From Streptomyces lucensis JCM 4490 (GTDB taxonomy: Bacteria; Actinomycetota; Actinomycetes; Streptomycetales; Streptomycetaceae), in the NCBI RefSeq assembly GCF_014650035.1, contig NZ_BMUE01000009.1, positions 124,001 to 188,000 of the forward strand: 64,000 bases of DNA, written 5' to 3'. A program made the translations under genes and the position numbers. The notes under the pieces are model-generated. The model was not told the origin of the DNA, did no database searches, and saw only the letters and a program-made list of their open reading frames with translations. This document shows positions 45,719 to 54,082 of this stretch, in pieces (within the stretch, counting starts at the first letter, position 1; each line of letters begins with the position of its first letter).

Positions 45719-46563
45719 TGAGGCGAGCGGTCGCGGAGGAGCTTCCGATACTCCTGGACGGTCCGCTCCTCCACCTGGCCTGCCAGAGCTCCGACGAGTT
45801 CCCCCAAGTGGGTCGGCTCGTCGGTTCCCACGGCGATGGAGCCGACCCGCGGGAGATGGTAGGCGACTCTGAATGCTGCCTGGACGCGGGAGAGCCGACG
45901 GCCGTCCCGGAGGAAAAGGCGCGGGTCCAACCTGGCCCACACCGAGGCACTGGTGCTGCCCCCAAAGGGGCTCATCCCCCAGACCTCGCCACAACCCAGA
46001 TTCCACGCATCGATGAGGTTGTCCGCCGCGGCCAGCGTTCTGGTGCCGACCAGCAAGCCGGCGCGCACCATGAGAACCGATGGCCTCGGCACGGTCAGGT
46101 CGACCACGCTCAGCACCGGTGACGGATCCCACGACGCGACCCCCCAGGCGCCGCACAGCCCCTTAGCTTTGGCGTCATCCAGGGCGGTGCACGCCGCTGC
46201 AAGCAGATCCTTGTCGTGCGGGACAGCTTTCCGGAGCGAGTGTTCCGGGTTGTGCAGGAACACCAGGTCCGGCTCCCGCCCCAGGTTCTTGGCCGCCTCC
46301 TCCACGGCCGAAAACAGCCGCGTGGGATCCAGGGAGTGCTCCGCCCCGTCGGACCCCGGGAAGTAGCCGACCTTCGTGGAGACCGTGAACTTCGGCAGCA
46401 GGTCACCGGCTGTCCGAGCCAGGACCTGGTGCGAGCGGAAGCCAAGGTAGTTGGTGCTGGTGTCGAGCGCGGTGACGCCCAGGTCCAGCGCCCCGGTCAG
46501 GAGCCGGCGTTCGTGACGAGACCGGTGTAGCCCGAGGACAACTCGGGGGTCAGGACCGCGCAC
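45706..46563 (-). CDS. aldo/keto reductase of the peptide cassette
   Basis: A 285-residue NAD(P)H-dependent oxidoreductase of the AKR fold. Catalytic tetrad: Asp and Tyr in LDTSTNYLGFRS, Lys in STKVGYFP, His in VFLHNPEHSL. The start is the GTG at 46563, with AAGGAGGAG 5 nt before it, inside the end of the JmjC gene; the genes overlap by 67 bp. This tight coupling shows co-production with the oxygenase. Reduction of a carbonyl on the peptide or of an intermediate is inferred. Confidence 0.88.
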   Translation of the reverse strand: MRGPDPRVVLGLHRSRHERRLLTGALDLGVTALDTSTNYLGFRSHQVLARTAGDLLPKFTVSTKVGYFPGSDGAEHSLDPTRLFSAVEEAAKNLGREPDLVFLHNPEHSLRKAVPHDKDLLAAACTALDDAKAKGLCGAWGVASWDPSPVLSVVDLTVPRPSVLMVRAGLLVGTRTLAAADNLIDAWNLGCGEVWGMSPFGGSTSASVWARLDPRLFLRDGRRLSRVQAAFRVAYHLPRVGSIAVGTDEPTHLGELVGALAGQVEERTVQEYRKLLRDRSPHHSA

Positions 46564-47693
46564 AGCTCCTCCTTCACCAGGATCTCGGCGACCTCCACCA
46601 CTTCGGCCCCTGCGACGGCCGCGGCCTGTTCCAGCACGACCGGCCTGCCGCTCAACAGCAGACGCAGCGCCGGCAGGGCCTTGGCCGCGAGGGTCAGCCT
46701 CTTCCCCGAGGCCAGGACATCGACGGTCTCCCCGCTCTCCCGGATCCCGGGATGGAAGTGGGTGGTGCACACGACGGCGTCGAGCGGCCCGAGGATGTCG
46801 AGGAACGGCACATGCCTGGGCAGGGTCGTCTCCTGCTCGTACGCGGCCAGATAGTCGGCCGGGGAGCGCTCGCCGAGCAGTGCCGTGGCGGCCTCGGCCA
46901 GAGCCGCGCTGTCGGGAACGTGCCAGCGGTCCAGATCGTGCCTGAAGATCTCGTGCTCCCGGCTCCAGTCGGCTAGCCAGGCGAGCCAGCTTGCGCCGGT
47001 GCGCTTGGTGATGCCGAACGTGACGTGGAGGCTCTTCCCCGAGCCGCTGCCGGTCCTGGTCGCCTGGTGCCAATGGCCTCGGGGGATGTGCATGACGTCA
47101 CCAGTCCGCATCACTCCGGACCAGATGATCTCGTCGCTCGGGATGGTGTTGGGGTCGGAGTCCCGGTACATGGGGACCTTGCGGGAAGCCGCGCGCACCT
47201 CCCATTCCTTCTCGCCAGCCAGCTGCACGATCACGACGTCGTGGTCGTCCCAGTGCAGGGGGAAGCCAGCGGCGTCGTTCGTCGTCAGGTACGCGTTGAC
47301 CTGCACACGCTCATGGGACCACCACTGCAACGCCCGGCACGCGACCTCCATCGTCGGGTCGAAGACGTTGGCCTGGTCGAGGATGAGCGTCGCGCCTTCT
47401 CGCAGGAGGTTTCCGAGGCTTCGCATGTTGACCATAGGGATGCTCTGGCCCCGGGGGCTGACGCTGTCTGTGTAGTAGACAGCCGGGTGCACCTCCACAC
47501 CCTTCTGGAAGCACCGGAACTGCGGGCGGTTCAGGCTCCTGCGCATGGCGATGTCGAGCAGCCGGTTGGGGGTCAGGAGGCGGGAGAGGAGCGCGGGGTC
47601 CTCCAGACCGCCCCGCGCGAAACCCTTGCCCAGCTCCTCGGCCCCGCTCCACCCGAGTGCTGTCTCGATCGCGTTGATCAACCGATGTTCCAT
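46497..47693 (-). CDS. JmjC/ROX-like 2-oxoglutarate oxygenase of the peptide cassette
   Basis: A 398-residue Fe(II)/2-oxoglutarate oxygenase. The 2-His-1-Asp triad is visible in HWDDHDV (His about 146, Asp about 148) and RGHWHQA (His about 207). The C-terminal 90 residues are helical and resemble the winged helix of ribosomal-oxygenase-type (ROX/YcfD) hydroxylases. GGAAGGA precedes the ATG at 47693. ROX-type enzymes hydroxylate peptides or proteins at Arg/His; here the 55-residue peptide encoded upstream is the natural candidate substrate. Confidence 0.88.
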   Translation of the reverse strand: MEHRLINAIETALGWSGAEELGKGFARGGLEDPALLSRLLTPNRLLDIAMRRSLNRPQFRCFQKGVEVHPAVYYTDSVSPRGQSIPMVNMRSLGNLLREGATLILDQANVFDPTMEVACRALQWWSHERVQVNAYLTTNDAAGFPLHWDDHDVVIVQLAGEKEWEVRAASRKVPMYRDSDPNTIPSDEIIWSGVMRTGDVMHIPRGHWHQATRTGSGSGKSLHVTFGITKRTGASWLAWLADWSREHEIFRHDLDRWHVPDSAALAEAATALLGERSPADYLAAYEQETTLPRHVPFLDILGPLDAVVCTTHFHPGIRESGETVDVLASGKRLTLAAKALPALRLLLSGRPVVLEQAAAVAGAEVVEVAEILVKEELCAVLTPELSSGYTGLVTNAGS

Positions 47694-47732
47694 CGCTGTC
47701 CTTCCAAGGGTGTGGTCGCCTGATGTGGACAC

Positions 47733-47770
47733 GGCTGGGGCCGGCACGGCCAGACGTGCCGGCCCCAGCC
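47733..47770 (-). terminator. attenuator hairpin between peptide gene and JmjC gene
   Basis: A perfect 16-bp stem (47733-47748 and 47755-47770) with a 6-nt loop. It lies between the peptide stop (47788) and the oxygenase start (47693) on the transcribed strand. Such hairpins in RiPP operons let the precursor be made in excess of the enzymes. Confidence 0.85.
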
Positions 47771-47787
47771 GCTTGGTGCGCGCGTGC

Positions 47788-47955
47788 CTACTCGCTGTCG
47801 TGCAGGTTGCCGTCGCCGCCCGGCCACGGCGCGTCGCCGGAGCTTCCGGCGTTGTCGGACCGGAGGCTGTCGTACCGGTCGTGGACGGCGGTCAGCTCCT
47901 CGACCGCCATCAGCAGGCCGCTACGGGCCGGAGGCGGTGCCGTGCGCTCTTCCAC
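47788..47955 (-). CDS. 55-residue putative RiPP precursor peptide
   Basis: Starts at GTG 47955 with GGAAGGAG 6 nt upstream. The leader-like first half (residues 1-32) is charged and helical (SGLLMAVEELTAVHDRYDSL). The second half is Gly/Asp/Ser-rich with a Trp-Pro (GDAPWPGGDGNLHDSE), typical of a core region. It has no Cys, so it is not a lanthipeptide. It is followed by an attenuator hairpin and by two oxidoreductase genes. Core and cleavage site cannot be fixed from sequence. Confidence 0.7.
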   Translation of the reverse strand: MEERTAPPPARSGLLMAVEELTAVHDRYDSLRSDNAGSSGDAPWPGGDGNLHDSE

Positions 47956-47980
47956 CTCGTGCTCCTTCCTCTTGGGTCTC

Positions 47981-48050
47981 CCGCCGGGACTCCGGCGGAA
48001 GGTCAGGGCCGCCTCACGGCCGTGGGAGAGATGGATTTCCGTGAGGCGGC
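47981..48050 (-). promoter_or_regulatory. leader hairpins upstream of the peptide gene
   Basis: Two perfect hairpins in the peptide mRNA leader: a 7-bp stem with a 4-nt loop at 47981-47998 and a 12-bp stem at 48008-48050 (arms 48008-48019 and 48039-48050, 19-nt loop). The larger one follows the upstream gene and may end its transcript. Confidence 0.55.
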
Positions 48051-48086
48051 GGTCATTGGGCGGCCCCGTGAGCCGCAGCTCTGCGC

Positions 48087-48419
48087 CTACGTCCGCATGG
48101 ACTGACCGCTCATCGGCAGAACGGCCGCGTCCTGACGCATGTTGGCCTCCAGGACGCGCTGGTCCAGTTCGTATAGGCACGCCCGGCACGCGAAGAGAGC
48201 CGCGTGCATGCCGCTCGACCGGACGGGCCCGATCCACGTCACCTCGACGTCGTCACGGCCACACCACAGCCAGCACTCGCCATGCGTCTGCCACTCATGC
48301 CTGTCCCACAGCGCATAGGCCGTCGGCTCGCCGGTGACGGGGTCGATGTCGCGGCGGGTGGGGCGGAAGACCACATCGCGCTCTGGAGACAGAGCCGCTC
48401 GTACTGCGTGCCTCCCCAT
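48087..48419 (-). CDS. 110-residue protein with Cys pairs
   Basis: A 110-residue protein (starts MGRHAVRAALSPERDVVFRP) with C-x3-C in ECWLWCGR and C-x2-C in FACRACLYE, compatible with a zinc ribbon or small DNA/RNA-binding protein. The ATG at 48419 overlaps the stop of the upstream ATPase gene (TGATG). It is located between the regulator gene and the peptide gene. No family is recognised. Confidence 0.7.
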   Translation of the reverse strand: MGRHAVRAALSPERDVVFRPTRRDIDPVTGEPTAYALWDRHEWQTHGECWLWCGRDDVEVTWIGPVRSSGMHAALFACRACLYELDQRVLEANMRQDAAVLPMSGQSMRT

Positions 48420-48913
48420 CAGGCGACCCCCATTGTCAGCGACTTGGGCTCGGCCCCATCCCGGTGCTTGGCCCACATCGCGAATAAGCCACGCGGTCCA
48501 GCGGCAGCCGTGCTCGTCTCCACCGCCATAGGCAGCGCCATCTCGGCCCATACCCGCTTACCGGCGCCGACGGGCTCCCAGGCACAGCGCGCCGAGAGCA
48601 GTCGGACCAACGCCAAGCCGCGCCCGTTCTCGTCGTCCGGTTGGGCACCCCGTGTCCGCGGAACCGACGGATCGCCGTCCAGGACATCAATCACCAAGCG
48701 ACCGGGCCGGTTGAACAGGGTGACGGTGACCGGCCCCGCCCCGTGGACCACGGCGTTGGTGATGAGTTCCGATGCGACGAGTCGGATGGCGTCGGCAGTC
48801 TCCTCGTCCAGCGGCACACCCCATGCGCGTACCTTGTCGACGATCTCGCGCCGAGCCGGGGGCACCTCGGATTCGATACCCGCGAGGACGAACCGATGGA
48901 CGAGCGTGGGCAT
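48419..48913 (-). CDS. histidine-kinase-like ATPase (anti-sigma type)
   Basis: A 164-residue ATP-binding domain of the GHKL type. N-box ELITNAVVHG, G1 DVLDGDPSVP, and G2 ENGRGLALVRLLS are visible. These small proteins act as anti-sigma factors or partners of XRE regulators in Streptomyces. The start ATG at 48913 has GGAGG 8 nt upstream; the ATG 12 codons earlier lacks a ribosome site. It is divergent from the XRE gene. Confidence 0.87.
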   Translation of the reverse strand: MPTLVHRFVLAGIESEVPPARREIVDKVRAWGVPLDEETADAIRLVASELITNAVVHGAGPVTVTLFNRPGRLVIDVLDGDPSVPRTRGAQPDDENGRGLALVRLLSARCAWEPVGAGKRVWAEMALPMAVETSTAAAGPRGLFAMWAKHRDGAEPKSLTMGVA

Positions 48914-49167
48914 GTCGGACGCCTCCGAAGAACTGGAGAGCGGCTCCATCCCCGACGGGGGGGCACAGGATTGGAGCCGCCGATCTGAGGAGCCGCTCCG
49001 CGAGCGTTCAACTGAACTCGCTCGCGGGCGGCTGATACTCAGTCAACGGCGGTGCCCCGGCACACCGGAACGTTTCTAGGGGGTTTCTCCTGGGGACGCC
49101 CTCCCCGTACTCGGACACGCGAAGTAGCCTTCCACCTACGTCTTGAGCGGACGACAGGAGTGATGAC

Positions 49168-50511
49168 GTGCCTACCGAGCCGTTAGCAGTCCACCCCCTG
49201 ACCTTCCTCCTCCAGACGCGTGGATGGGGCAAGGCCGAGTTCGCCCGGCTCATGCAAGACCACGGGAGGAAGCTCGGGATCCCGCTCGCGACCAACCGGA
49301 CGACTGTATGGAAGTGGGCACAGGGTCAGGAGCCGGACGCGGACGCCCAGCGCGTCCTCGCCGACCTGCTGGGCGTCCCGTACGAGCAGGCGCGTGCGGA
49401 GGGATGGCCCCGCTGGCTCCCTGTCTGGGAGGTGACCGGACTCACCGCTCCGTGGACAGAGGCCGGTACCGTCGAGGCATTGTCCGATCTGGTGGGGAGT
49501 GGACGGATGGACCGCAGAGGCTTCCTCACCATCACAGGAGCCGCCCTGACCGGTCTCGCGGCGAGCTGGGTGGACGCGCCCTCCGCCATGGCCGCGGCGC
49601 TCAACGGCGACCGGGTCACGGACACGATGGTCTCGACGATCGAGCAGCGCATCAGCACCCTCCGCACGCTCGACGACCAGCTTGGCGGCGCTCGACTGCT
49701 GGAACAGGCGCGTGGCGACCTGGCTCTGGTCACCGGTCTCCTCGACGGTGGCCGCTACTCCGACAAAGTCAGGATCCGGCTCTACGCGCTGGCGGCCCGC
49801 GTGTCGCACCTGACCGGATGGATGGCCTACGACGCTGGCCTACGATCCGCAGGCCAGCGCTATTACGTCGGTGCCCTGCGCAGCGCCCGCACCGCCGGCG
49901 ACGACGCCTTCGGCGCGTTCATCCTCGCCGAGATGGGCGTGCACGTCTCCGAGGCCGGGCGCACCGCCGAGCGTGTGGACCTCATCTCGACCGCCATTGA
50001 CAACGCGCCACGCTCTCTGTCGCCCTGCACCCAGTCCTTCCTCTACCTGCACAAGGCAGAGGCCCTCTCACGCGACGGCGACCACCGCGAGGCAGGAACG
50101 GCCCTCAACCGTGCCACCTCCCTGTGGGAGCGCCAGGTGACGGACGACAACCCCGACTGGCTCGACTGGTTCGGCGAGGCACAACTGCGGTCGACCGAGG
50201 GAAAGGTCCTGTTGCGCTCGGGGCAGGTGGAACGCGCAACCAGTTCCCTGGAGACTTCCGTGACGAGAGCCGCCCCCCGGGACAAGGCCGTACGGTCAAG
50301 CCGTCTCGCTGAGGCGCGGCTCGCCGGCGGCGACCTGGAGGGTGCGTTGGACGCCGCGAACTACGGCGCCGAACTCCTGGAGGACAGCGTCAGCTCCATT
50401 CGGGCCCTGAACCGCCTCAAGGAGTTCTCCACACGGCTGGAGCCGCACAAGTCCGTCCCCTCCGTGTGCGAGTTCCGGGAGCGCCTGCAGGAACTGTCCG
50501 TCGCCGTTTGA
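49168..50511 (+). CDS. large XRE regulator with TPR-like domain
   Basis: A 447-residue regulator. The N-terminal HTH (about residues 10-60, FARLMQDHGRKLG then TNRTTVWKWAQGQEP) is followed by a Tat-like hydrophobic motif (RRGFLTITGAAL) and a long helical region built of TPR-like repeats. Similar proteins regulate peptide or gamma-butyrolactone-type signals in Streptomyces. ACAGGAG precedes the GTG at 49168. Divergent from the small ATPase; probably controls the cassette. Confidence 0.85.
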   Translation: MPTEPLAVHPLTFLLQTRGWGKAEFARLMQDHGRKLGIPLATNRTTVWKWAQGQEPDADAQRVLADLLGVPYEQARAEGWPRWLPVWEVTGLTAPWTEAGTVEALSDLVGSGRMDRRGFLTITGAALTGLAASWVDAPSAMAAALNGDRVTDTMVSTIEQRISTLRTLDDQLGGARLLEQARGDLALVTGLLDGGRYSDKVRIRLYALAARVSHLTGWMAYDAGLRSAGQRYYVGALRSARTAGDDAFGAFILAEMGVHVSEAGRTAERVDLISTAIDNAPRSLSPCTQSFLYLHKAEALSRDGDHREAGTALNRATSLWERQVTDDNPDWLDWFGEAQLRSTEGKVLLRSGQVERATSSLETSVTRAAPRDKAVRSSRLAEARLAGGDLEGALDAANYGAELLEDSVSSIRALNRLKEFSTRLEPHKSVPSVCEFRERLQELSVAV

Positions 50512-50573
50512 CGTCGACCGTCTCACCACCAGGGTGAGCCCGTCTCGGTGAAGAGGGCTGCAAGACTGCCAGG

Positions 50574-51755
50574 ATGGCCGATATGACGACGATCTACGGT
50601 GAGGTGGCATCAGGGTTCGAGCCGGTGCGGGCGGCGTTCATGGAGAACTTCACCCGGCACGGGGACCTCGGCGCGGCGGTGTGCGTGTACCGGAACGGCT
50701 GGCCGGTGGTGGACCTGTGGGGTGGCGTGGCCGACGCCGAAACCGGTGGTCCTTGGACGCGGGACACGCTGCAGCTGGTCTACTCGGCGACCAAAGGCGC
50801 GACGGCGACCATGGCGCACATGCTGGTCCAGCGCGGAGCGCTCGACTTGGACGCGCCCGTCGCGAAGTACTGGCCGGAGTTCGCCGCGAACGGCAAGGCT
50901 GACATCCCTGTGCGCTGGCTCCTGTCCCACCAGGCCGGCCTGGTCGCGTTGGATCAGCCGGTGCCGTTGAAGGAGGCGCTGGCCTGGCACCCGATGGCGG
51001 CGGCACTGGCCGCTCAACGCCCCCTCTGGACTCCGGGCACAGCGCACGGATACCACGGCCGGACCTGGGGCTGGCTGGTCGGCGAGGTGATCCGACGGGT
51101 GTCCGGCCGCTCACCGGGCCGCTTCTTCGCCGACGAGATCGCGGCCCCACTGGGATTGGACTTTTTCATCGGCCTGCCCGCCAGCGAACGCAACCGAGTC
51201 AGCCGCATGGTGTACCAACGGCCGAACGTCGACCTCACCACCCTGCCCACCGAGTCGGTCCCCGAGGAACTCCGCGAGCAGGTCGCCGCTTGGCGGGACC
51301 CGAACTCATTCAGCAACAGGGCATACGCCGTCACCGACCCGCCCGAGATCGACTTCGACTCACCGGAGGTGCAGGCCGCGGAGCTCCCGGCCTCCAACGG
51401 CATCGGCACCGCACGCGCTCTTGCCCGCATGTACGCCGCGCTGATCGGCGAGGTGGACGGCGTGCGCCTACTCTCCCCGGACGCCCTGGCGTCAGCGACC
51501 GAGGAGCAGGCCCGCGGGAAGGACCAGGTCATGCTGATCCCCAGCCGCTTCAGCGCCGGGTACATGCTGCCAACCGAGAGCAACCCGATGACGGGGCCAG
51601 ACGCCTTCGGCCACACTGGCCGAGGAGGGTCGCTCGCCTTCGCCGATCCGGAGCACGGTGTTGCCTTTGGGTACGTGATGAACAACATCATGGGGGGTAC
51701 GGACGACGTCCGCGCGGCATCTCTGGTCGACGCGGTGCGAAGGTCGCTCGTGTGA
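50574..51755 (+). CDS. class C beta-lactamase-fold serine hydrolase
   Basis: A 393-residue serine hydrolase. The nucleophile motif is VYSATKGATA (S-x-x-K at about residue 79) and the tyrosine is near HGYHGRTWGW; the third element is HTGRGGSLAF. EstB-like esterases and D-aminopeptidases share these. ATG at 50574 has a weak ribosome site. It lies 62 bp after the regulator gene and may be co-transcribed with it. A peptide-processing role for the cassette is possible but unsupported. Confidence 0.83.
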   Translation: MADMTTIYGEVASGFEPVRAAFMENFTRHGDLGAAVCVYRNGWPVVDLWGGVADAETGGPWTRDTLQLVYSATKGATATMAHMLVQRGALDLDAPVAKYWPEFAANGKADIPVRWLLSHQAGLVALDQPVPLKEALAWHPMAAALAAQRPLWTPGTAHGYHGRTWGWLVGEVIRRVSGRSPGRFFADEIAAPLGLDFFIGLPASERNRVSRMVYQRPNVDLTTLPTESVPEELREQVAAWRDPNSFSNRAYAVTDPPEIDFDSPEVQAAELPASNGIGTARALARMYAALIGEVDGVRLLSPDALASATEEQARGKDQVMLIPSRFSAGYMLPTESNPMTGPDAFGHTGRGGSLAFADPEHGVAFGYVMNNIMGGTDDVRAASLVDAVRRSLV

Positions 51756-51815
51756 GGGCAAGATCCGGGATGGCTCCGCCGGAGAGCATGAGCGCCCGGA
51801 GCACGGTCGCGGCGG

Positions 51816-53501
51816 CTACGCCGCCAGCCGCCGGTGCCCAGCCGAGGTGGAAACCGCTGGAGCGGAGGTGATGCCGATGACCTCTACCCGAACACCCCAC
51901 GTTTCGAGTGTCCTCGCCGTCTGTACCAGGGTGACTTGCGAGAACGGAAAGAGGGTGTTCGCGGTGAGTTCCGTGCCATCCTTCAGCAGGATCGCAAAGA
52001 CGACCTTCGTATGCCGGTAGTTCTCCGGCAGGCCGCGCCCCTTTCGGACCGCGGCCACCTTCTCGGCGAACCGTTCTCTCGCCTCCGGGGAGTTCCGCAG
52101 CGTCTGGACCGCGACAAGTGCCTGACTGAAGAGATGGCTCAGTGCGTCGGAGCCCTTGGCACGCTTAACCATGACCAGGACGTTGTCCGGGCTCAGCAGG
52201 TCACAGATCTCCACGCCGTTCCCGCGGTGCAGCGCGGTCTGGACGTTGTTGCGGTCGAAGCAGACGTACCCGGGCCGCTGGTCCGGCACGGACTCGTTGT
52301 AAGAGCGCTCCGTTTCTCCGAGGACCCACGGGGGCAGGTCCACAGATGGGGAGCTGGTAATCAGCCTCTCGACGTGCGTGCGGATTGTCTGCAGGTACCC
52401 CTGGTCGATCTCGTACCAGTGCTCGTCCATCAGGAAGAAGCGGCGAGAGCCGAGAGATACTTCCGCCTCGATCCACCGAAGCGCCCCGGACGCCCAGATT
52501 TCGTCGGCGCGGTCGGCGCGACTGTGCCGGTAGAGGGTCACGGTTCCTTCCCGGAGGGCGGCTACGCGGCTACCCGGTCTCTGGACACGGGCCCGGCTGA
52601 GGACGTAATCGAGGTTAAAGTCGTCGGTCGATCGGCCGGCTGTGTCGCTGTTGATCCTCGCTCTGAACGCTCGCGAGGCCGTGTAGTCGTCCCAGTGATC
52701 GGCGGGGACCGCAGCGCTGATACTCCCGTCGGGCTCCCGCCCCAAGAGGTCGTCAAGGGCGGCCTCCAGGGAGGTAAGGAGACTCGGATCGTCGACGGGT
52801 ACGACGTGCTCGACGAACTCCAGCTCCGGGCTCGGCCTCTCCTCACGCAGCATACGGGCGATCGCACGGATGTCGGCGATGAGGTCGCCGCCCTCCACAC
52901 CGAGCCGCAGACGCAGGCCGGCACCGCCCTCGACGCTGGAGATTCTCGCCGGGTTGTCACGGGAGATGGTGAGCGGAATGTCGTCCAGGTGGCCGCCGAG
53001 GCGGCGCACGATCTGGGCGTGCTCGACGATGCCCAGGCTCCACACGGAGGCGCCACCCGGGATCAGGGTGATGTCGGTACGCCCTCCCCCCGGGGTGTGG
53101 GCAACCAGGTCCCGGATCCTCCCGGGGTCCACCCGACGGGACGCGAAGCCAAGCCCGAAGCGGTGGTCCTTCAGCCGGTCGGGGACCAGACGGAAGCCCT
53201 GGTCGTAGCCGATGGCGTAGACCTCGCCGTCGACGGCGAGCATCAGCAGTCCGGCTGAGCGATTGACCGGTCGTGACACCTCGATACCCGTCGTGAGGAA
53301 GATCTCGTCGCACCAGCTCGCGACGGGCTGCTCGAAGCTGCCGGTGACCAGGACCGCCGGTGCACCAAGGTTCTCGGGGAAGCCGATATCCGCGCGGACC
53401 CTCTCCAGCTGGTTCGGGTCCAGGGAGTCGAACATCGAGTCGACGGTGGGAGCGACGCCCCTGAGGCGGTACAGCGTTCGCTTGGACGTACGGGTTGCCA
53501 T
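51816..53501 (-). CDS. DUF6119 (TIGR04141) sporadically distributed protein
   Basis: A 561-residue protein matching the sporadically distributed family TIGR04141/DUF6119: MATRTSKRTLYRLRGV at the start, then SFEQPVASWCDEIFL and VDGEVYAIGYDQGFRL. Members occur near restriction and defence genes; role unknown. AAGGAG lies before the ATG at 53501. No membrane segment is seen. Confidence 0.85.
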   Translation of the reverse strand: MATRTSKRTLYRLRGVAPTVDSMFDSLDPNQLERVRADIGFPENLGAPAVLVTGSFEQPVASWCDEIFLTTGIEVSRPVNRSAGLLMLAVDGEVYAIGYDQGFRLVPDRLKDHRFGLGFASRRVDPGRIRDLVAHTPGGGRTDITLIPGGASVWSLGIVEHAQIVRRLGGHLDDIPLTISRDNPARISSVEGGAGLRLRLGVEGGDLIADIRAIARMLREERPSPELEFVEHVVPVDDPSLLTSLEAALDDLLGREPDGSISAAVPADHWDDYTASRAFRARINSDTAGRSTDDFNLDYVLSRARVQRPGSRVAALREGTVTLYRHSRADRADEIWASGALRWIEAEVSLGSRRFFLMDEHWYEIDQGYLQTIRTHVERLITSSPSVDLPPWVLGETERSYNESVPDQRPGYVCFDRNNVQTALHRGNGVEICDLLSPDNVLVMVKRAKGSDALSHLFSQALVAVQTLRNSPEARERFAEKVAAVRKGRGLPENYRHTKVVFAILLKDGTELTANTLFPFSQVTLVQTARTLETWGVRVEVIGITSAPAVSTSAGHRRLAA

Positions 53502-53647
53502 GGTGCCTCTCCTTGTGCAGGTCGGCGATAACCGCCCTGGTGGTTTCGTTCTCACGTGCTTCCCCCCTCCTGGCAGCGGCCCCTTGTGCCGAGTGGATCA
53601 GAGGCTGCCCTGTTGCCGAACCGGCTGGTGGCTCGGTCGGCTCGTAG

Positions 53648-54082
53648 TCAGCAACCCATCAGTGAGACCAGCGCCGCGACTTCGCCGCGCCAGGCGCGAA
53701 CCTGGTCCTCCGTGGGGCCGATCTCGTACTGGTGGTAGTGGCAGCCGAGGCAGAGCTGGCTCCAGGCGGCCTTGGCCCGGCGGGCGGTCCCGGCTTCGGC
53801 GTACCCGCGAAGCCAGAGGAACGCGGCACGCATGCTGCCTTCTCGAATCGCACGGGGCGCGCCGTGCGCGGTGAGGCAGGCGGCGACCGCGCTCTCCAGC
53901 GCGGCGCGGAGAGCGAAGGCCGCACCGCGGCATCGGCTCGCCGCAGTGGCGGTAAGGACGGTGGGTGGGTCGGACACGGTTGCTCCGGCCTCGGCAACGT
54001 GGAGCCCACCGGAGACAGGATCGGCGTCGCCCGCAACGAGACGGTCGGCAGTGTCCAGCAACTCACGAATCGTCGGGTTCAC
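53648..54082 (-). CDS. small partner of the SMC-like ATPase
   Basis: A 144-residue protein with a helical, Ala-rich body and a metal-ligand-rich tail (CLGCHYHQYEIGP). It begins at GTG 54082, which overlaps the stop of the ATPase gene (GTGA), so it is coupled. No family is recognised. CxxC plus His could bind zinc. Probably an accessory or toxic effector subunit of the ATPase; inferred from coupling only. Confidence 0.78.
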   Translation of the reverse strand: MNPTIRELLDTADRLVAGDADPVSGGLHVAEAGATVSDPPTVLTATAASRCRGAAFALRAALESAVAACLTAHGAPRAIREGSMRAAFLWLRGYAEAGTARRAKAAWSQLCLGCHYHQYEIGPTEDQVRAWRGEVAALVSLMGC

